In this document: in pieces, positions 14,042 to 19,005 of the stretch
Position numbering within the stretch: position 1 is the stretch's first letter
Layout: each line of letters opens with the position of its first letter
Assembly: GCA_027069385.1 (NCBI GenBank)
Contig: JALXER010000195.1
Coordinates: forward strand, 1-19,005
Direction: 5' to 3'
DNA: 19,005 nucleotides
Source of the DNA: Paracoccaceae bacterium
Lineage (GTDB): Bacteria > Pseudomonadota > Alphaproteobacteria > Rhodobacterales > Rhodobacteraceae
Translations under genes and position numbers: made by a program
The notes under the pieces: model-generated
Seen by the model: the letters and a program-made list of their open reading frames with translations, nothing else
What the model was told of the DNA's origin: nothing
The model's database searches: none

Positions 14042-15566
14042 GATTGGTATCGCGTTTTTATGGGCCGCGCCGGTTGTGGCGCAGCCGCTATTCACGCCGG
14101 TTGACGTGCCCGCGCATCAGTATACCGGCGGCTGGGAGTATTTCGTCGGCGGCGGTGTCGCGGTGTTTGACTGCAATCAGGACAGGCTGCCCGACCTGTT
14201 TGTGGCGGGTGGCGAAAGCCCCGCAATGCTGTTGCAAAACACCACGCCCGCGCGCGGGGCGACGCTGGCATTTGCGCAGGCGCCCCTGCCGGACATGACC
14301 GGCGTAATCGGGGCCTATCCGCTGGATATCGACAGCGACGGCTTCATGGACCTTGCGGTGCTGCGGGTGGGCGAAAACCTGTTGCTAAAGGGCGGGCCGA
14401 ATTGCTCTTTTACCCCGTTTACCGGGCTTGGCTTTACCAGTGGCACCCGCTGGACCACCGCCTTTTCCGCCACATGGGAGTCGGGCAACACCCTGCCGAC
14501 GCTGGCCTTTGGCAACTATGTGGACCGCACCAACCCCGACGGCCCGTTTGGCACTTGTGACCACAATTATCTGTATCGCCCCGAGGGGGTCCGCTATGGC
14601 CCGCCTGCCCCGCTTGACCCCGGCTTTTGTGCGCTCTCGATGCTGTTCACCGATTGGGGCCAAAGGGGCCGCGCCGATTTGCGCGTCAGCAATGACCGGC
14701 ACTATTACCCATCGGGCGGGGCCGAGCAGATGTGGGCCATGGAGCCCCACCCCCGCCTTTATACCAAGGCCGGGGGCTGGCGGCCCTTTCACCTGTGGGG
14801 CATGGGCATTGCCAGCCGCGACCTAGATGGCGACGGGCGGGCCGAGGTGTTTTTGTCGAGCATGGGCGACCAGCATTTGCAGACGCTCGAATCAGGCGAC
14901 ACGCCCAGCTATGCCGATGCCACCTATGCCCGCGGCACCACCGCGCAGCGCCCGTATACCGGCGGCGACGGGCGGCCCTCGACCGGTTGGCAGATCGCCT
15001 TTGGCGATGCGCAGAATGACGGGCTGGACGATGTGTTTATTGCCAAGGGCAACGTGCAGGAAATGCCCGGGCTGGCCATGCAAGACCCCAATAACCTGCT
15101 GATCCAGCACCCCGATGGCCGCTTTGTCGAGATGGGGCTAGAGGCGGGCTTGGCCGATATGGCACGCGGGCGCGGCGCGGCGTTTGAGGACCTCAACCTT
15201 GACGGCTTGCCCGATATCGTAGTGGTGAACCGCATGGCACCGCTGCGGGTCTACCAGAACACCACAGCAGGCGCGGGCCATTGGCTGTTGCTGGACCTGC
15301 ACCAGCCCACCCCGAACGTCAACGCCATCGGCGCGTTCATCGAAATCACCGATGGCACCCGCAACTGGACCCGTGAACTGACGGTGGGCGGCGGCCATGC
15401 CAGCGGCAGCGCCACCATGCAGCATTTCGGGCTGGGCGCGGCTGAAACGGTGCAGATCAGGGTGCGTTGGCCCGATGGCACGCAAAGCGAATGGCAAGCG
15501 GTCGGCACCGACCGGATTGTGCGGGTGACGCCGAATAGAAACCGACTGGATATGACCCCACTGTAG
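14031..15566 (+). CDS. exported FG-GAP / ASPIC-UnbV protein (CRTAC1 family)
   Basis: 511 residues from ATG 14031, which overlaps the end of xylR and has AGGAG 10 bases upstream; a longer start inside xylR would lack a signal peptide at its N-terminus. Residues 1-18 are a signal peptide ending VVAQ. The body is a beta-propeller of FG-GAP repeats, each with a calcium-type loop: DCNQDRLPD, DIDSDGFMD, DLDGDGRAE, DAQNDGLDD and DLNLDGLPD. The C-terminal part, from NTTAGAGHWLLL to the VRWPDGTQSEW strand, is the ASPIC/UnbV domain. Such proteins are secreted or surface-bound and their biochemical role is poorly known. Overlap with the sugar regulator suggests co-transcription. A di-heme protein gene of the kind often found near CRTAC1 genes lies across the OLD insertion. 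Confidence 0.85.
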   Translation: MWARIGIAFLWAAPVVAQPLFTPVDVPAHQYTGGWEYFVGGGVAVFDCNQDRLPDLFVAGGESPAMLLQNTTPARGATLAFAQAPLPDMTGVIGAYPLDIDSDGFMDLAVLRVGENLLLKGGPNCSFTPFTGLGFTSGTRWTTAFSATWESGNTLPTLAFGNYVDRTNPDGPFGTCDHNYLYRPEGVRYGPPAPLDPGFCALSMLFTDWGQRGRADLRVSNDRHYYPSGGAEQMWAMEPHPRLYTKAGGWRPFHLWGMGIASRDLDGDGRAEVFLSSMGDQHLQTLESGDTPSYADATYARGTTAQRPYTGGDGRPSTGWQIAFGDAQNDGLDDVFIAKGNVQEMPGLAMQDPNNLLIQHPDGRFVEMGLEAGLADMARGRGAAFEDLNLDGLPDIVVVNRMAPLRVYQNTTAGAGHWLLLDLHQPTPNVNAIGAFIEITDGTRNWTRELTVGGGHASGSATMQHFGLGAAETVQIRVRWPDGTQSEWQAVGTDRIVRVTPNRNRLDMTPL

Positions 15567-15583
15567 CCCGTGCTGCCTGCCCT

Positions 15584-17394
15584 TTATTCAATCTCAACCT
15601 TTAGGTATTGCAAAATCGTTTTTATGAATGGCCGCAATGCCGCCAAAATTTCTTCAACTTCGTCATTCGGTTTTTCAGAAATTTGGTTCGCACAAGTTAT
15701 TTTTTTATCATATTTAAATTTGCATTCAACATAGACCGCCCAACGATCATCTATCAAATCTTCTTGAAGGGGCACTCCATCTAGAAGGTTGTCAATTGCG
15801 GCTTGTGGGTAGATATCCTTTTTTTTGCGGCATTCAAGCCATCCATTGACATTAGCCCACTTCCAAATTTCGGCGGGGTATATCGACTCTAGGTCGTTCA
15901 CGACCTTAAATCCCTTCGCCAAAGCGGCTCGAATAGGTGCAGCCTTCGGGTAGCAAAAGCATTTGGCAGATTTAATATTATCCGGAATTTTATTAAAATC
16001 TTCTTTGTCATTGTTGGCATCCCCGTCAACAATGCCCGCAGCTTTGTTCATTTCAGGATGGTGCTTTTGATGCGAGCGCCATGCAGATAGCATATCCAAA
16101 ACATAGGAATGCCCAGCCCCTTCCGATTTCGTATCGAAATGGATTTTATCTTTCACAGCCGGAAAAAAGAGCGCCAACGCCCGCTCAAGAATGACCTTGT
16201 CACTTTCACCTTCAACATAAACAATATTGGTTTCTCTTTTCGCCTGTTCCTCAACCAGTTTCGTGGCTTCATCCCGTTTACGAATCTCCTCAATCGCTTC
16301 TTGCATACGCGGCGCCAACACGGCCAATGTCCCGAGAGAGCTATCAAGACCATCTGTTTGGGTGTTTGTTTTCGTGCCAACCTCTTCCGAGGCACGGTAA
16401 ACCTGATACAAACGGGTTTTGCCATGTTGCTTCTTCAAATCATAAAACGCAGGCGAGTGGGTCGTCAGGAACACCTGTGCCGGCCCCTTTTTAGAAACCT
16501 CCCGCAATTCATCTGCGAGTTTGATGGCGCTCCCGAATTCAAGATTGTTTTCGGGTTCTTCATATCCCCAAATATATGAAAAGGGGGCCGTCCCCTTTAC
16601 CTGAAGCATCTTTTGCTTATCAGCCATGAATTTAAGAATTTGTGGGACATGGCGCGCCTTTATTCCATCTCCTCGATTTTCGAGTGAAATATTTTTCTCG
16701 CCACTCAAAAAATCCAGCCGCTCGAAAATATGGCTTAAATCCCGGGGGAGTGCCAATTTGGTATCGATGCCAAGAGCGCGGTTTATTCCCTTGGTCAAAT
16801 CCTCAAGATGCTCACCTATCGATTGCTCGAATGTTGAGCTTGTTTCCCGAAAGGACTGTGCGGCAACCTGAGAAACTGTTTTATAAATCCTTCCCTGCAG
16901 GTCGTCAAAGTAGATTGGGCCTCTCACCGCGGGGATGTACTCAAAAGAGATCTGCCGCAAAAGCGCATGAGCATTTGACATTGGCGGGATGTCAATTTTT
17001 TTTGCCGCTTGGCCCCACGTTTCGATTCAGTCAAGCGAATCCCGTGATAATTGTTTTTGTCCCCGTGCAAGCCCCCACTACGCCAAACTTTTTTCCAAAC
17101 AATTAGCTGCCCATTTGTCCCGTGATAGCTTTCCGGAAGATTAATTTCCAGTTCTACTAAGATCTCATCGGCTTTTCCTTTACGCTTGGGCGCAAAGAAA
17201 TTGTAGTCCTCAGCAAAACTAAACGCGGTCCCGTGGTTTGTTTGCCCATTGAAAAATAGATTCAGTGCACGCAATATGTTTGATTTTCCACTATCATTCT
17301 TGCCGACAAGAATGGTCATGGAAGATGCATCTATAGCGATTGACGAAATTGAGCGAAAATTTTTGATAGATATCTTTCTGATATATACAAACAA
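15584..17394 (-). pseudogene. OLD-family ATPase/TOPRIM nuclease gene, split by -1 frame change at an A8 run
   Basis: Two overlapping frames encode one OLD protein: 17394 down to the A8 run (plus 16996-17003), then on to 15584 in the -1 frame. Joined they give about 603 residues. The N-terminal frame has KNFRSI and Walker A GKNDSGKS (31-38 from TTG 17394, which has AGGAG 7 bases upstream). The second frame has EEPENN (Walker B), TTHSP (H-loop), then the TOPRIM parts YVEGESDK and IVDGDAND, followed by a C-terminal domain. Standalone OLD proteins act as anti-phage or nucleic-acid-damaging nucleases. The bases before the shift read A-AAA-AAA in frame, a textbook slippery site, so slippage could make full protein; a one-base deletion or a homopolymer sequencing error is equally possible. 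Both halves are otherwise intact. The gene is much more AT-rich than its neighbours. Confidence 0.8.
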
Positions 17395-17488
17395 ATTAAC
17401 TACTCCTGAAATTACGCCCAATTATGATAGAGGTTCATCTTCATAAAGAGAAGTTCAAAATCTAAATTCTACCATTGGTTCAGATACA

Positions 17489-18775
17489 TCAAAACGGCAC
17501 CGGCAGGCCACTGGGGATGGTTTCGGGGATGCCGAGGCGGGAGGCGGGGTCTTCCAGAGTTTGCAAAAAGGCCAGAAGGTCGGCAATTTCGGTGTCGCTT
17601 AGCACCTGCGGGACAAGTTCGTTGGCAGTGGCAATGGCTTGCATTTCGGCGGGGCGGTCTAGCACCCATGTATCGGGGGAGTTGGACAGGGGTGGCAGAA
17701 GGGCTTGGGAAATATCATAGGCGTTCAGGGCTTTGACGGGGTTCAGATGGTGGCGGATCATCGCCTCTAGGCTGGCATAGGCACCGTCATGGCCATAGGG
17801 CGCGGTCAGGGTGATGTTGCGCAGGCTCGGGGTGCGGAAGCGGTAGGCATCGGCAGGGTCGCCGGTAACGCGCATCCGGCCTGTGTCGCGGTGATGGTCC
17901 TCGAATTCCGCTGCCTTTCCGGGGCCGAATTGGGGCATGGCAATGGCGTGGAAGCGCTGGTCGGTCTGGAACTGGCCGCTATGGCAACTGTCACACCCCG
18001 CTTTGCCGTAAAACAGCGCAAGGCCGCGCATGGCGGCATCGGGCAGCGAGGTTTGGTCGCGCAGGTATTGGTCAAACGGGCTGTTATCGGCGCGCCACTC
18101 GGTCGCGGTAAAGGCGGCGATGGCGTTGGCAATATCGGTAAAGCGGATCGGGGCATCGCCAATCACCGCGTTGAAGCGGGCGCGATATTCGGGGATCGCG
18201 GCCACCCGTGCGGCGATGATCGCCCACGCGCCGCCCTCAACAGTAATCAGCCCCTGGCTGACGGCGCGGGATACATCGTTTTCGCCGTAATGCCCCGCCA
18301 TTTCATCGCCCGCCAGCACCGGAAACATGGCTTGCGCGGCCAGCGGGCTGTCGAACCCTGACACCATTTCAGCCCCCATCGGGGTGCGGATGCCGCCCGG
18401 CTGGCTCGGGTCGGCTTCTAACCGGCCATCATGGAATAGCGAGGCGAACTCGGCCGCGCCAAGGTTGAACAACGCGGGCGCATTGCGGGCCACGCGGCGG
18501 GGCGGCAGGTTGGCAGGGTCTGTCCGCCGCGCCGGCCCCAGCCCGATGCCGCCATCGCCAAGCCCCAGCGACACCCCGTCCGAGGTGCCAAAGCGCGGGT
18601 GGTGGCAGGTGGCGCAGGCAACCTTTTGGCTGCCGCTTAGCACCGGATCATAAAACAGCAACTGCCCGAGGGCGACCTGATCGGCAGGATATGTGGTAAA
18701 CTGCGCATCGGCCTGCGGCAGCGGGCCGGCATGGGCGGGGCTGGCGAGAGCCAGCAAAAGCAGAAGTTTTTTCAT
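17489..18775 (-). CDS. di-heme cytochrome-c peroxidase / MauG-like protein, exported
   Basis: 428 residues from ATG 18775, with signal peptide MKKLLLLLALASPAHA. Two heme sites occur: CATCH (C54, C57, H58) and CDSCH (C261, C264, H265), each opening one of the two domains of the bacterial CcpA/MauG family. Motifs such as LFHDGRLE, RTPSLRNITLTAPYGHDG and LLAFLQTLEDP confirm the family. Members either reduce hydrogen peroxide with electrons from a small cytochrome or oxidise a partner protein; which one applies here depends on axial heme ligands I cannot assign by eye. The start overlaps the stop of the aldose epimerase gene by one base (TGATG), so the two are translated together. A longer upstream reading would cover the epimerase gene and is rejected. 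Confidence 0.88.
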   Translation of the reverse strand: MKKLLLLLALASPAHAGPLPQADAQFTTYPADQVALGQLLFYDPVLSGSQKVACATCHHPRFGTSDGVSLGLGDGGIGLGPARRTDPANLPPRRVARNAPALFNLGAAEFASLFHDGRLEADPSQPGGIRTPMGAEMVSGFDSPLAAQAMFPVLAGDEMAGHYGENDVSRAVSQGLITVEGGAWAIIAARVAAIPEYRARFNAVIGDAPIRFTDIANAIAAFTATEWRADNSPFDQYLRDQTSLPDAAMRGLALFYGKAGCDSCHSGQFQTDQRFHAIAMPQFGPGKAAEFEDHHRDTGRMRVTGDPADAYRFRTPSLRNITLTAPYGHDGAYASLEAMIRHHLNPVKALNAYDISQALLPPLSNSPDTWVLDRPAEMQAIATANELVPQVLSDTEIADLLAFLQTLEDPASRLGIPETIPSGLPVPF

Positions 18776-19005
18776 CACGGAACCTTGCGGATTTCGACCC
18801 GCAGCATTTGCCGGTAGGGCTGCCCGGGTGTGGCGATTATGGGGGGAAAGGCGGGATGGTTCAAGGCGTTTGGCGGGGCTTGGGGCTCCAGACAAAGGGC
18901 CGAGTTGGGCGTGGGCAGGTGCGCGCCGGTATAAAGCTGCAGGCCGGGCTGGTCGGACCACAGGCGCAAGGCATAGCCGTTGGCGCCAAGGGTGGCCACA
19001 GGGGC
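18775..19005 (-). CDS. aldose 1-epimerase, C-terminal end (runs off window)
   Basis: The last 76 residues of a protein whose start lies beyond the window. LRLWSDQPGLQLYTG, then LCLEPQAPPNALNHPAFP and a PGQPYRQMLRVE end are the C-terminal pattern of the galactose mutarotase (GalM) family, which equilibrates alpha and beta forms of aldoses such as glucose, galactose and xylose. It fits the xylose uptake genes 6 kb away. It is coupled by a one-base overlap to the di-heme protein gene. Confidence 0.8.
   Translation of the reverse strand, partial: APVATLGANGYALRLWSDQPGLQLYTGAHLPTPNSALCLEPQAPPNALNHPAFPPIIATPGQPYRQMLRVEIRKVP

Noticed and set aside
15584..17394. Gabija (GajA-GajB) defence pair
   Set aside because: The OLD protein fits GajA in general build, but no UvrD-like helicase gene lies next to it; the neighbours are CRTAC1 and di-heme protein genes.
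18776..18961. N-terminal extension of the di-heme protein
   Set aside because: It overlaps the aldose epimerase coding sequence in another frame and would bury the clear signal peptide starting at 18775.

Overview
The window looks like chromosomal DNA of an alphaproteobacterium of the Rhodobacterales (Roseobacter/Paracoccus type). The grounds are high GC with strong G/C third positions, a circularly permuted two-piece tmRNA with the tag ANDNRAPVALAA, an alpha-type SspB, and a divergent xylFHG/ROK-regulator arrangement. These assignments come from reading the sequence and motifs; no database search was run.

Layout. (1) 1-2214, plus strand: an exported-protein operon with the C-terminal end of a c-type cytochrome (cut by the window edge), a periplasmic tandem rhodanese, and a periplasmic metallo-beta-lactamase-fold protein whose usual HxHxDH motif is replaced. 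A two-way terminator hairpin follows. (2) 2293-5839: a TetR repressor gene divergent from a two-subunit molybdenum hydroxylase (IorA/IorB-like, Tat-exported). The gap between them holds a 25-bp near-perfect palindrome touched at each end by the -35 box of one of the two divergent promoters. A second, degenerate operator copy lies over the -10/start region. (3) 5883-6751: an AT-richer pair, a GNAT-like protein and a small acidic protein, ended by a strong intrinsic terminator. (4) 6793-9492: the permuted ssrA (tmRNA) gene, two tandem paralogous secreted four-cysteine proteins of unknown function, sspB (adaptor that hands SsrA-tagged proteins to ClpXP), and a COG3963-type methyltransferase. (5) 9502-12634, minus strand: a sugar ABC transporter of xylose type (xylG, xylH, xylF), divergent from a ROK regulator (xylR-like, TTG start, 12818-14041). 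The regulator overlaps an exported FG-GAP/ASPIC-UnbV protein (CRTAC1 type, 14031-15566). (6) 15584-17394, minus strand: an AT-rich OLD-family ATPase/TOPRIM nuclease gene split into two frames at an A8 run. It sits between GC-rich genes and looks like a horizontally acquired defence gene. (7) 17489-19005, minus strand: a di-heme cytochrome-c peroxidase/MauG-like protein, overlapped by one base by the C-terminal end of an aldose 1-epimerase gene running off the window.

How the parts work together. ssrA and sspB are two halves of one quality-control pathway (ribosome rescue tagging, then delivery to ClpXP) and lie about 1.4 kb apart, with the secreted paralogue pair between them. The xyl genes, ROK regulator and aldose epimerase form a sugar uptake and entry neighbourhood in which the CRTAC1-type and di-heme proteins are the unexplained members. 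The most unusual items are the symmetric tetR/iorAB control region with a probably leaderless repressor mRNA, the four-cysteine protein pair beside tmRNA, the A8-split OLD nuclease, and the metallo-beta-lactamase protein lacking canonical ligands.
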